A stretch of 64,000 nt of DNA from Algibacter miyuki (lineage in GTDB: Bacteria; Bacteroidota; Bacteroidia; Flavobacteriales; Flavobacteriaceae): the NCBI RefSeq assembly GCF_042427745.1, contig NZ_JBHMFA010000005.1; one strand, 5' to 3'. The position numbers and the translations under genes were made by a program. The notes under the pieces were generated by a model that was not told where the DNA came from, searched no databases, and saw only the letters and a program-made list of their open reading frames with translations. Below, piece by piece: positions 34,638 through 44,279 of the stretch (the first letter of the stretch is position 1; the number at the start of each line of letters is the position of its first letter).

Positions 34638-37004
34638 TTATTTAGTGTTTATAGTTATTTTCTTTTCTGATTGATTTCGCATAATTACCAAATCTAATTT
34701 ATCTGTTTTATTTTCAACATTTATTTGAAAAAATTCTTTTACTGTTTTCACTTTTTTGCCGGCTGCTTCAAGAATAACATCGCCTTTTTTAAGTCCGTCA
34801 TTTTTAACCGCAGGGCTATCTTTCCAAACTTTTAGCAAAATAACACCTTCTGGAGTATTTAAACCGTAAGCCGATTGTTCTTGTTCCGATTCTACACTTT
34901 TCAATTCGTTACGCAACCAAGCCACAACAAGACTTCCTTTTTTATTTTCTTCGGAAGCTTCTTTCATTACAGGAATTTCTGGAGTTTTGGCCATCTTTTT
35001 CAACTCTGCATTCTGAACTCCAAATTGATCCATAGGAAAGTTTTTGAAACCTATTTTTAATGCAGGCGAATTTTCAGCAACCGAAAAATCTAATGATGCT
35101 GGATCTTTAAACATCGGATCTCCAAAAGCACTATGTAAATCTCTATTGTAAATTTGTGCTTTCAACATCGATTCTTCATTCGGAAAAAAGTTGTAATCCA
35201 TCTCTTTTCCCCAACCAGACAATCTTACATCTTGATAGCTTTTTTGAACAATATTGTGCTTAAAAACATCTTCACTTTTTTCAAACCAAACATGTGGGTG
35301 TAATGAGTTGTTCACCATAATATTATTTTCGGCAACACGGTTAAAACCTTCACGCAGTTTTAGTCCGCTATTTAGCATCAAATTATTATAAATATGATAG
35401 TTTGATGAGCCATCGTCTAAATCGACATCCCAACCATGATCGCAACGAAAACGGTTATTTCTAATAATGGTCGTTTTTATGGCATCCCATTTTGGCATAT
35501 CTGCATTAGCTGTAGTTAAGCTATCCATAATACGACGGTTTGGGTGCCAAAAACGGTCTCTTCCCCATGAATTAAACGAACCATGATCACTCGTTTCTAG
35601 AACCGTATTAAATACATCGTTGAACTCTAAAATATGGCCGCCCCAAGTACCATCGCCAATATTAATACCGGCTCTTGGTACATCGTAAATACTGTTACGA
35701 CTTACGGTAATATCCATAGCCATGGCAATTTGCACACCAGCCGTTTGTTTTTCAACACGACCAATACGGTGAATTAAATTGTTATCTACCAAACATTCAC
35801 GCGGATATAATTCACCTTTAGGTCCAGAAATCGTGTCCATTTCCGTAACAGGAACAAACTCCTTATAAGTTAAAGCTGGTGATCTTACAGCCGACACATC
35901 ACCAATAAATGAAACAGCACTTGCGCCACAATCGTGAATGTAATTATCTTTAATTTCTAGTCCTTTATTATATTTACTAGCCATAATTACGTTACCACCT
36001 AAATTGGTAAACTCACTATGCTCTACTTTACAATTTTCGGTACCTTCAAAAAAGACAACAGCCCCACGGTAAATAGTCCAATCGCTACGTAATAATGGCT
36101 CGAACTCTTCCATAAACGTTCGTGTGGTGTTTTCAAACTTAATACCAGAAATGGTTACGTTTTTTACTGGATTTTCTAAAGTTCCAACCACTTGAATTAA
36201 ATCTTTTAGTACTGAAACTTCAACATTTAAATCGTTAATCGTACTCTTGTTTTCTGGCCAATAATATAATTTATGTTCGTTTTTATCCAAAAACCACTCA
36301 CCTGCACTATCTAATTCTTCAAAAACATTCTCTACCATACGGTATTCTGCATGGGGTCTAGAACCTCTATTATTTTGATGACCACCGCTTAAAATTGGTG
36401 TTCCATCTTCATTAACGCCTGTTATCTCAAAATGAAAACCGCCCCATCTTCCGCTGTGTAATGCATTAAAAAAGGCTCCTTTCGGATTTGTCCATGTAGC
36501 AACACGCGCTTTAGAAATAGCATCGGCTGCAAAACCTTGCCAATATTGAGCGCTCTCATCATAATTTGGATAACGCGCTAAAATTTGTGGTTTTCCATTC
36601 ACTAAAACCTGATCGAAATCTAAATCTGCAGCAACTTCCGTTACAAAAACATGATCATTATAAGCTTTCCAATTAGCCTCTAAAATCTGAGATCCTTTTA
36701 TACTTACTTCCGAAGCATTGGTTCCTTTTATAGTTAAACCGCTTAGTGACGCCGGAATAGTTATAGCTTTATCCAAACGGTATTCGCCTGGCAAAAGTTG
36801 AATAATGATTTTACTTTGCGCATTGCCAGCCATAATTTGCGAAGCCTTTTCAACAGCATCATTTAAACTGGAAAAAGGAGCATTTTTACTTCCGTCTGGG
36901 CTATCAACCTCAGTTTGCGACACATAAATAGTTTTGATGTCTTTTGATGCTTCGCAAGACAACACTATAACCAAACAGGCTATTAGAAAACTTATTTTTT
37001 TCAT
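34638..37004 (-). CDS. GH141-like beta-helix glycosidase with C-terminal PDZ domain
   Basis: A 788-aa lipoprotein (lipobox VLSC17). Residues 24-690 resemble GH141/GH120-type proteins: TIYVSQ ... GSKNAPFSSLNDAVEKA at the N-terminus, then a beta-helix with SDHGSFNSWGRDRFW (472-486) and RCDHGWDVDLDDGSSNYH (520-537), acidic clusters where GH141 enzymes place their catalytic Asp residues. GH141 includes alpha-L-fucosidase and xylanase activities. Residues 705-788 form a PDZ domain (GLNTPEGVILLKVWKDSPA, LKKGDVILEAAGKKV), an unusual partner for a glycosidase. It is in operon with the lyases upstream and GH29 downstream. The fucosidase role is an inference from family and context. Confidence 0.72.
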   Translation of the reverse strand: MKKISFLIACLVIVLSCEASKDIKTIYVSQTEVDSPDGSKNAPFSSLNDAVEKASQIMAGNAQSKIIIQLLPGEYRLDKAITIPASLSGLTIKGTNASEVSIKGSQILEANWKAYNDHVFVTEVAADLDFDQVLVNGKPQILARYPNYDESAQYWQGFAADAISKARVATWTNPKGAFFNALHSGRWGGFHFEITGVNEDGTPILSGGHQNNRGSRPHAEYRMVENVFEELDSAGEWFLDKNEHKLYYWPENKSTINDLNVEVSVLKDLIQVVGTLENPVKNVTISGIKFENTTRTFMEEFEPLLRSDWTIYRGAVVFFEGTENCKVEHSEFTNLGGNVIMASKYNKGLEIKDNYIHDCGASAVSFIGDVSAVRSPALTYKEFVPVTEMDTISGPKGELYPRECLVDNNLIHRIGRVEKQTAGVQIAMAMDITVSRNSIYDVPRAGINIGDGTWGGHILEFNDVFNTVLETSDHGSFNSWGRDRFWHPNRRIMDSLTTANADMPKWDAIKTTIIRNNRFRCDHGWDVDLDDGSSNYHIYNNLMLNSGLKLREGFNRVAENNIMVNNSLHPHVWFEKSEDVFKHNIVQKSYQDVRLSGWGKEMDYNFFPNEESMLKAQIYNRDLHSAFGDPMFKDPASLDFSVAENSPALKIGFKNFPMDQFGVQNAELKKMAKTPEIPVMKEASEENKKGSLVVAWLRNELKSVESEQEQSAYGLNTPEGVILLKVWKDSPAVKNDGLKKGDVILEAAGKKVKTVKEFFQINVENKTDKLDLVIMRNQSEKKITINTK

Positions 37005-37024
37005 AGTTCTTTTCTTATATTAAT

Positions 37025-39835
37025 TTAATAAACAATTAAAACTTTACTATAGGCCTTAGATATTCTAAATTCTAGCTGCTCTGGATTAGATCTGTTTATT
37101 TGACCTTGTCTAGAGGAAACCAACTTTCCATCTTCATAAATTCTTAATTCGGCCGATTTTTTTCCATTTAAAAAAGGTGCTCGTATTACAGCAGCTCCAC
37201 TACTTTCAATAACAAAGGTATCTCCCGAACGTTCAACAGATACCGTTACCGGTTCTCCTGAAGTCACAACTTCCCATCCGTTTTGCGCATATTTATACAT
37301 GCCTGAAACAAAGAAATAATCTAAATCTTTAGTGTTTTTAGTTTTTCGTGTAACCGATAAAAGTCCTTTTTGGTACAACCCGTCTTTTTCAACAACATCT
37401 TCCGCTTTGGTATTTAATATAATATGATCGGTTGCATTATCATTCAAAGTAACATCTATAATTTGCGTACTCGGATTTTGTTTAATAGAACCATAAGAAA
37501 CATTAGAAACCGGATTTTCTTCTCCGTCAAAATACGGATTAAAAACCACTGCAAAAGGGTTTTCCCAAGCCGATGCATTTCGCTTTACAATTAACGTTTG
37601 TATTGGGTCTCCAATAACTTCTGCAGGTGCAGTGCCAGACCCTTTTTTAAGCGCATTAGATTTTGGAGCTAAAGCTGTATAAACACTTTGTTTTTCACTT
37701 CCTTTAATCCAAACTTTCATTAAATTATCGGCCTCATCACTCGTTTTTAACCTAAAAAGTGCTTGCACATCTTTAGAGGTTTCTACTTTTTTCTTTTCCG
37801 TTAAATAATCATAAGCTTTTATATCGCCTTGTTTACTACCAAAATCTGTTGTACTCTTTAAAGACAATGCTTTAGAATTGGCATCTAAAATTTGAAGTGA
37901 TTGACCTAAATTATGATAAAAATAATCGTGACGTTCTGTACCACCTTCTTGCTTTTTAGATCGAAATACATCTAAAATATAACCTTTTGAACTATTCGAT
38001 TTTATAATGGCCGTAAAGCGCTGTTGATCTGCTTTTGTTTTTGGTTCGAAAAAAGAGACTTTTGAATAAGTCAATTTATCAAACGTTGGAATGGTACTAA
38101 CTGCCGGGAAATTATTATCTAATTTAAACGGATGATAACCTCGCATCGCATTATAATCTGAAGCGCCATCGACCACCACCGTATTGTGAGCCGGAAATCT
38201 AGAATAGTATTCTCTATGGTCGGTATGCCAATAACTAGAACCTTTCCCCATATCTAAACCTAAAGCATATTTATTAGCAAACAATTCTATTGAAATACCA
38301 TTGGCATGCGAATGATTTCCGTAAGAACCTGCCGTTGAAACCATCATAGCATCATCACCTTTCCCCAGTCTTTGATTAAACATACTTACGTTTGAAGCGT
38401 AAAATGTTGGCGAGGTTAATTTATCTAAACCATTCTCGCTAGTTTCCGATGTTTTTAATTGATCGACATAGAAAAACAGTTGAAATAAATCGTCTGCTTT
38501 TCTTTGATATTCGCCCTTATCAATCATTTGCTCTAATAAACCTGAAATGATGTTTTCTTTTTCTTCATTATTATATTTACTATAATTTGAAATTAAAAGT
38601 TCAAAATTTTCGGGTGGTAATGTTTTATGATTAGAATCGCCAAAACCTACTGTATAACCACTTGGAAACAGGTATTGAAAAGAAGCCAAAGCGGCTTTTT
38701 CTATAATCGGAAATTTAGAAAGTTCGTTGTTATTGGTCGAGTTATCTAAAAGCGTAAAAATGTTGAGTAAAGTTGTAATAACATGTACGGAATACGAAGC
38801 ACATTCTGGCCACATTCCATTTTCTTGATCGTAAACTAACAACGACTCTTTTATAGATAATTGGCGTTCTGTTGATGTATTAAAGGTACGGTCTAAAAAA
38901 TATTCGCGTCCTTTTCCATTTGCGTAAGCATCGTTACTATCTAAAGTTAACGCAACGTAAGTTAAAAAACGTGCCTGAAAAAGATTCCAATTATTATCAG
39001 GAATACCATTATTTACAATTTGGTCTCCCCATTTTTGAAACACGGCCGCGCTGTGGTCTAAGTTTACGTTTTCATCTTCAAAATAATCATACAGAAAATC
39101 ATACGTAGTTAATAAACTAATTAGAATCTTTTCATGAATAACTTCAAAGGTGGCCAAGCCAGAAATACGTTGTTGTGTCCCGTTTTTTAAATCGATTGGT
39201 GCATCTCTGTAATACATGCCTTCGATATAAGTTTCAAAAACGGGCTTTGCAAATTCAGCATATTTTTTATCACCAGTAACCCAGTATAAAAAAGATGCAT
39301 CTTCAACCAAACTCATTATATGGCGGTTGGTGCCCTCAATGGCGTGACCTATTTTTGATGGGTGAAGCCATTCTTTTTTCTTTGTTTTTTTATGGGCTAA
39401 ATAATATCCGCGAGGATCATCAAAATAAGGTTCAACGTCTTCTAATTTAGGTGAAGAATATTCGGTGGCCCAATCTCGTGTTCCAGAAAAACGAACGGTT
39501 GGCACAGGCGCAGTTCCTTCAGAATAAGCAAACTCACCCCCTTTTAAAAACACTTTATTATGCTTTGTTTTCCAATTCATTTGTAACCTAGAAACTAGCC
39601 ATGTTGGGTCGTTATCAACATATTCTAAATATTTTTCAAGGCTAGCTATTTTCTTATCAACCAAGCTTTTTTTCCATTCAATAGATTTTATACTGTTTAA
39701 AAAATCTTTTTTAGCAGCATTAGTAGCATAAATTCTAGGGTGCCCAGATTCTTGTGCTTTTAACAGCGGTGCAAAAAGCATCATCCCAAGCACCATGGGT
39801 ATTACAAAAAGTTTCGTTTTCATTTTCATGTCCAT
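37025..39835 (-). CDS. Heparinase II/III-fold polysaccharide lyase (936 aa), paralogue of the 919-aa and 890-aa proteins
   Basis: Signal peptide about 1-28 (LLKAQESG); the ATG at 39835 leaves 6 bp after the 890-aa lyase gene. The mature start GHPRIYATNAAK, the block DPTWLVSRLQMNWK and PDNNWNLFQAR near 280-290 are shared with the 919-aa paralogue. The sandwich has GNHSHANG (His508, His510), Asp528 in GLDMGKG and His550 in PAHNTV, the complete zinc and catalytic set. It likely depolymerises uronate-containing polysaccharide by elimination. It lies in the long operon between another lyase and the GH141-PDZ gene. Confidence 0.83.
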   Translation of the reverse strand: MDMKMKTKLFVIPMVLGMMLFAPLLKAQESGHPRIYATNAAKKDFLNSIKSIEWKKSLVDKKIASLEKYLEYVDNDPTWLVSRLQMNWKTKHNKVFLKGGEFAYSEGTAPVPTVRFSGTRDWATEYSSPKLEDVEPYFDDPRGYYLAHKKTKKKEWLHPSKIGHAIEGTNRHIMSLVEDASFLYWVTGDKKYAEFAKPVFETYIEGMYYRDAPIDLKNGTQQRISGLATFEVIHEKILISLLTTYDFLYDYFEDENVNLDHSAAVFQKWGDQIVNNGIPDNNWNLFQARFLTYVALTLDSNDAYANGKGREYFLDRTFNTSTERQLSIKESLLVYDQENGMWPECASYSVHVITTLLNIFTLLDNSTNNNELSKFPIIEKAALASFQYLFPSGYTVGFGDSNHKTLPPENFELLISNYSKYNNEEKENIISGLLEQMIDKGEYQRKADDLFQLFFYVDQLKTSETSENGLDKLTSPTFYASNVSMFNQRLGKGDDAMMVSTAGSYGNHSHANGISIELFANKYALGLDMGKGSSYWHTDHREYYSRFPAHNTVVVDGASDYNAMRGYHPFKLDNNFPAVSTIPTFDKLTYSKVSFFEPKTKADQQRFTAIIKSNSSKGYILDVFRSKKQEGGTERHDYFYHNLGQSLQILDANSKALSLKSTTDFGSKQGDIKAYDYLTEKKKVETSKDVQALFRLKTSDEADNLMKVWIKGSEKQSVYTALAPKSNALKKGSGTAPAEVIGDPIQTLIVKRNASAWENPFAVVFNPYFDGEENPVSNVSYGSIKQNPSTQIIDVTLNDNATDHIILNTKAEDVVEKDGLYQKGLLSVTRKTKNTKDLDYFFVSGMYKYAQNGWEVVTSGEPVTVSVERSGDTFVIESSGAAVIRAPFLNGKKSAELRIYEDGKLVSSRQGQINRSNPEQLEFRISKAYSKVLIVY

Positions 39836-39841
39836 TTTATA

Positions 39842-42514
39842 CTATTTAATTTCAATATGTTGACCTGCTTGATACGTTTTAGAATGCCCTTTTTTAAGTT
39901 GAATAACAACAGGTTTATCCGAAGAGTAGAAGTATTTACCATCTTCAAATTTTAATTCTGCTGAAACAGCTTCATCAACCGCTTCAATTTTTAAATCGTC
40001 TTTTTGAATTAACGTTCCTTTCCCTAAATACAGATATTGAAAATTATTGTTTTCTTCGGAAGTCACACCAAAAACACCTTGAAATTTTATTTTTTTGTCA
40101 GCTTCATATACTTTATTATCCGTCGCATTTAGAATGAATTGTGTTGTGTTTTTAGAATTTACAACAATACTAACAAAATGTTCAGAGGTTTCAATTTTTT
40201 CAATAGATTGAATAGATTTTTCTCCCGTTTCATAAGATTCAAAAATAGACACAAACGGATTTTTAGCTCCGTTAATTCCATTCTGACGTACAATTAAAGT
40301 TGGTGTTGTTTGTGGGCTTTTATTCACCTGCCCAGGCGTGATATCACTACGTAATGTTGTTGGCGGAGCATCTACTGCATAAAGCGATCTGTTCTCCTGC
40401 CCCATCATCCACATGTTAACATGTAATGCAGGTGATATGCTGTTGATATCCCAAGTGGCATTAAAATCTTCAGAATAGTTTACTTTTCTTTGGTTTTTGA
40501 AAAACCTATAATTCTTATCATATTTCACACCTAAATCATTAACTGATTCTAAATTTAGAGCTTCATTTGATGTATTTTTAAGCGTCACCACATTTCCTAA
40601 GTTATGATGAATATAATCGTTATCAGCTTGATTTGATCTAAACACATCTACATAATACCCTGTTGTTTCCGAAGTACGAATCATAGCCACTAAACGACGT
40701 TTTTCTCCACCAGAAACATCAGCAAAAGATACATTTTGAGAGGTTTCCGAAGTGTTATAAAATCCGCTTGCAGTATCCACCGCTGGATCCATCGCATTTA
40801 TCGTAATATCGCCTTCATTATAACCTGGTACAATGGTGTTAGAACCTGTAATTCCTCTGTGATATTCAGCATCGTCAGACCAATATGATTCATAAGCCGA
40901 AGCATCTGGCGCTAAAGACCAACCTTTGCCGTAAAACTGCATGGCTAAACCATTTTTAGCCAAATGCGATCTATGTTTTCCACCATAAAGCGTAAACATA
41001 AGTCCATTATTTTCGTCGTTTCCATTTCGCATAATAATATGTTTATGAAATGGAGAATATGCTGCTTTATGAAAAGGTAAATCGCTTCCCGAACCTTGCA
41101 AAGGCTGATTTAACACTATACCTTGCCAATTTGATGCATTTCTATCGTACTGACCAGAAGCTATATTTTTACGGATAACGGTTGCCATTTTTTCGGCAGT
41201 TTCCGTATCACCTTCCCAAGTGGCATAAGTTAATAAAGACTCAAAAGATGAAATATTTGCAGGACCTCCACGCATATCTCCAAAAACCACTAAATTTCCG
41301 CGAGCATCAAGCCAACCAAGATTTGCCAATGCTGCTTTAGAAATAATTGGATTTCCAGCCAAAGTATTTATTCCAGATTTGTATAATTTAACCCCCATTT
41401 CTAAAACCAAAGGAATCATTCCTGAAGCATAGCCTGGAGATTCTGGCCACAAGCCTGTTGTTGTATTGTAATAATCCATTATTTCTGGCAAAGCCGCACA
41501 GTAATCGCTCGATTTTTCGGTGTAAAACGGAATGTAATATTCCTTTCCTTTTCCGTCTTCATAAAAATCGTTAGATTCTAAAACAAGCATGCTACCCAAA
41601 ACATTTTTGTAACGGTTTACGTTCCAGTTTCCTTTTTTTCCACCACGAATAAGTCCGATATCTATAAAACGTTTAAAAACAACACCTGCAACATCGGCTG
41701 GTGTTTTATTAATAGCTTTTAAATGCTCATGCGGGTTTTCATTTAAATAATCATAAAGAAAATCGTAAGCAATGGCGGTTGGCATTTGTCTGTCATCGTG
41801 AATCACTTCATAATCATAATACCCCATGATACCACCTGGCTCGTAACCTCCAGGACCTTTTGTTGATTTCTTAGGATCTAAAGGCGGTTCCATATAATAA
41901 GTACCTAATAACCACGTCCATAAAATATCTGAAGAAAATTTAGCATATTTTTCATCTTCGGTTACATAATAAGCAAACGCCGCTTGTTCGGCCAACGTTA
42001 ATATTTCCATATTATTAGCACGTATCATGTGTCCGGTTTCCTTATACGGAATTAAAACAGGCGTTTTATCGGCACTAGAACGACTAATACCAAGTAAATC
42101 TCCCGATTCGTTATACGGAATTCGATCTTCTAAAGGCACGTTTATGTAATCGTTCCAAGTACGCATACCCGGTAAACGCACGGTTGGTAATGGCGCATTG
42201 CCTTCACCATAATCCCAGTTTTGATTTTTAATATAACATTGTGTGAAATGAGCACCATCTTTCCAATACATCGCTAATCGAGAAACTATCCATTCCGGAT
42301 CTTCAACATGACGATTTACATGCGGATCTATTGTAGAAAGTAAATTTTCCCAAGAGGCTTTTGCCCAAGCTTCATTTTTAATTTTAGCGACTATAGAAGC
42401 TTTATCCGATTTAGTAGCATAAAGTTTTGGATGGCTTGTTGCTTTTTGCCCATAAATAGAGCTTCCAACTAAAAATAAAAGGATTAATAAGGGGGTTAAT
42501 TTTGATAATTTCAT
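39842..42514 (-). CDS. Divergent heparinase II/III-like protein (890 aa) lacking two predicted zinc-ligand histidines
   Basis: Signal about 1-22 (SSIYGQ). It shares the mature start SHPKLYATKSDK, DPEWIVSRLAMYWK and GNWNVNR with its two paralogues, so the fold and origin are the same. The key region differs: where the others have NH-x-HANG, it has SHLAKNG (Ser516-Gly522), keeping His517 but replacing the second His by Ala519; where the others have PAHNTV, it has TGSNTI (Ser558). The Asp is kept (Asp537). Two of three zinc positions of heparinase II are thus lost. It may be a metal-free lyase with altered specificity, or a substrate-binding pseudo-enzyme. An 80-bp gap precedes it in the operon. 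Confidence 0.78.
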   Translation of the reverse strand: MKLSKLTPLLILLFLVGSSIYGQKATSHPKLYATKSDKASIVAKIKNEAWAKASWENLLSTIDPHVNRHVEDPEWIVSRLAMYWKDGAHFTQCYIKNQNWDYGEGNAPLPTVRLPGMRTWNDYINVPLEDRIPYNESGDLLGISRSSADKTPVLIPYKETGHMIRANNMEILTLAEQAAFAYYVTEDEKYAKFSSDILWTWLLGTYYMEPPLDPKKSTKGPGGYEPGGIMGYYDYEVIHDDRQMPTAIAYDFLYDYLNENPHEHLKAINKTPADVAGVVFKRFIDIGLIRGGKKGNWNVNRYKNVLGSMLVLESNDFYEDGKGKEYYIPFYTEKSSDYCAALPEIMDYYNTTTGLWPESPGYASGMIPLVLEMGVKLYKSGINTLAGNPIISKAALANLGWLDARGNLVVFGDMRGGPANISSFESLLTYATWEGDTETAEKMATVIRKNIASGQYDRNASNWQGIVLNQPLQGSGSDLPFHKAAYSPFHKHIIMRNGNDENNGLMFTLYGGKHRSHLAKNGLAMQFYGKGWSLAPDASAYESYWSDDAEYHRGITGSNTIVPGYNEGDITINAMDPAVDTASGFYNTSETSQNVSFADVSGGEKRRLVAMIRTSETTGYYVDVFRSNQADNDYIHHNLGNVVTLKNTSNEALNLESVNDLGVKYDKNYRFFKNQRKVNYSEDFNATWDINSISPALHVNMWMMGQENRSLYAVDAPPTTLRSDITPGQVNKSPQTTPTLIVRQNGINGAKNPFVSIFESYETGEKSIQSIEKIETSEHFVSIVVNSKNTTQFILNATDNKVYEADKKIKFQGVFGVTSEENNNFQYLYLGKGTLIQKDDLKIEAVDEAVSAELKFEDGKYFYSSDKPVVIQLKKGHSKTYQAGQHIEIK

Positions 42515-42593
42515 CTAACTAAAAAGCTGTTTTATGATTTCTATTGTATGACGTCTAAATATAAATTCAGACTCCATATTTTAAATATTATTT

Positions 42594-44270
42594 CTAATGC
42601 AACGGCACCGTTTCAATATCTGGGTTGTTCTGAGCTTCAAGGTATTTTCTAAGAATTTCTTGATCTAACTCCGAACTATCTCCATACTGTTCACGTAATT
42701 CCGCTAGTTGCTTTTTAAGCTTTACAACGACATCAGCGTAAGCAGGATCGTTTACTACATTTTTCATTTCTTGTGGATCATTTTTGCGATCGTAAAGTTC
42801 CCATTCATCCACATCATAATAAAAATGTGCTAGCTTATATTCTTGTGTAATAATGGCATAATGTCTTTTCACCATATGAATACCAGGATATTCGTAATAA
42901 TGATAGTACACGGCTTCTCTAGTCCATTCTTCTTGATTTCCTAATAAAAGAGGTATTAAACTTTCACCTTGCATATCGCTAGGTGCTTCAATTTGAGCAG
43001 CTTCTAAAATGGTTTGTGCAAAATCTAAATTCTGTACCATTTCGGTATTTGTAATTCCTGGCTCAATAACGTTTGGCCATTTAATTAACAATGGTGTTTT
43101 AAACGATTCATCATAAACAAAACGCTTATCAAACCAGCCGTGCTCTCCTAAATAAAATCCTTGATCGGATGTGTAAATCACCATAGTATTTTCATCTAAA
43201 CCAGAATCTTCCATGTAATCTAACAAACGCCCAACATTTTCATCAACAGATGCTATACAACCTAAGTAATCTTGCATGTAGCGTTGGTAGCGCCATTTCA
43301 TTAATTCCTTATCATCCATTTCTGAATATTTCGCTTTGAAATCTTCCATAACAGGACGATAAACAGAATCCCAAACAGCACGTTGTTCTGCATTCATGGC
43401 GCCTACTTCACGCTCAAAAGCTTCTAAATCCCAACCAGACTCATCTTTTAAACCTAGCTCTGCCATAAGCTCAGGATAAATTTTAGCATCTCCAGCCCAG
43501 TTCATGTGCTTTAACAAATTCATTTCTGCAGTTTTTGCTGCAGTACCTCTACCTTCGTAATCATCGAACAACGTTTCTGGCTCAACAAATGTTTTTTTAG
43601 TGTATTCTTTAAAATGTCTTGGTGCTGGCAACCACTCTCTATGTGGCGCTTTTTGCATTGAAAATAACATGAATGGTTGCTCGTCGTCTTTATTTTTTTC
43701 TAACCATTCTAAAGTCATATCCATAATAATATCCGTTACATAACCTTCTACTGTAATTTGGCCATCGTTGGTATTAAAAATAGGATTATAGTAACGCCCT
43801 TGCCCTGGTAAAATTTTAAATTCATCTACACCTTTAGGATTGTTTCCAAAGTGTAATTTACCAAACATAGCCGTTTTGTAACCTGCTTGTTGCATTAACT
43901 GTGGAAAGGTAGTTTGTGACTCATCGAAAGGAAATACGTTATCTACTTTACCATGAATATGGCAATGTTTACCTGTTAAAATAGTAGCTCTAGATGGCGC
44001 GCAAATAGAGTTTGAAACACAGGCATTAGTAAATTTAATTCCCTCGTCTGCAATACGATCTATATTTGGCGTTTCAATTAAATGATTGCTGTACGCACTA
44101 ATGGCCTGATATGCATGATCATCAGACATCATAAAAATAATATTTGGTCGTTTAGCAGGAAGTTCTTTTTTAACCACTACAACCTCTTTTTTTTCTTTTG
44201 ATTTACAGGAAACAATTCCTATTAAAAGAAATACCGTTAATAATTTTAAAATAGATTTTTGACTCATCAT
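42594..44270 (-). CDS. S1-family sulfatase (CxPSR type), lipoprotein
   Basis: A 558-aa lipoprotein (lipobox IVSC22). The metal-binding NIIFMMSDDHAYQAISAYSN (near 43-62) and the formylglycine motif NSICAPSRATILTG with Cys90 are intact, so it can be matured by a formylglycine-generating enzyme (not in this window). The opening and the TNACVSNSI context recall S1_11 sulfatases, which include GlcNAc-6-O-sulfatases, but this subfamily call is weak. It removes sulfate esters from the polymer or its fragments in the periplasm. It lies 9 bp downstream of the GH97 gene, in the long operon. Confidence 0.88.
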   Translation of the reverse strand: MMSQKSILKLLTVFLLIGIVSCKSKEKKEVVVVKKELPAKRPNIIFMMSDDHAYQAISAYSNHLIETPNIDRIADEGIKFTNACVSNSICAPSRATILTGKHCHIHGKVDNVFPFDESQTTFPQLMQQAGYKTAMFGKLHFGNNPKGVDEFKILPGQGRYYNPIFNTNDGQITVEGYVTDIIMDMTLEWLEKNKDDEQPFMLFSMQKAPHREWLPAPRHFKEYTKKTFVEPETLFDDYEGRGTAAKTAEMNLLKHMNWAGDAKIYPELMAELGLKDESGWDLEAFEREVGAMNAEQRAVWDSVYRPVMEDFKAKYSEMDDKELMKWRYQRYMQDYLGCIASVDENVGRLLDYMEDSGLDENTMVIYTSDQGFYLGEHGWFDKRFVYDESFKTPLLIKWPNVIEPGITNTEMVQNLDFAQTILEAAQIEAPSDMQGESLIPLLLGNQEEWTREAVYYHYYEYPGIHMVKRHYAIITQEYKLAHFYYDVDEWELYDRKNDPQEMKNVVNDPAYADVVVKLKKQLAELREQYGDSSELDQEILRKYLEAQNNPDIETVPLH

Positions 44271-44279
44271 TCTAGTTAA

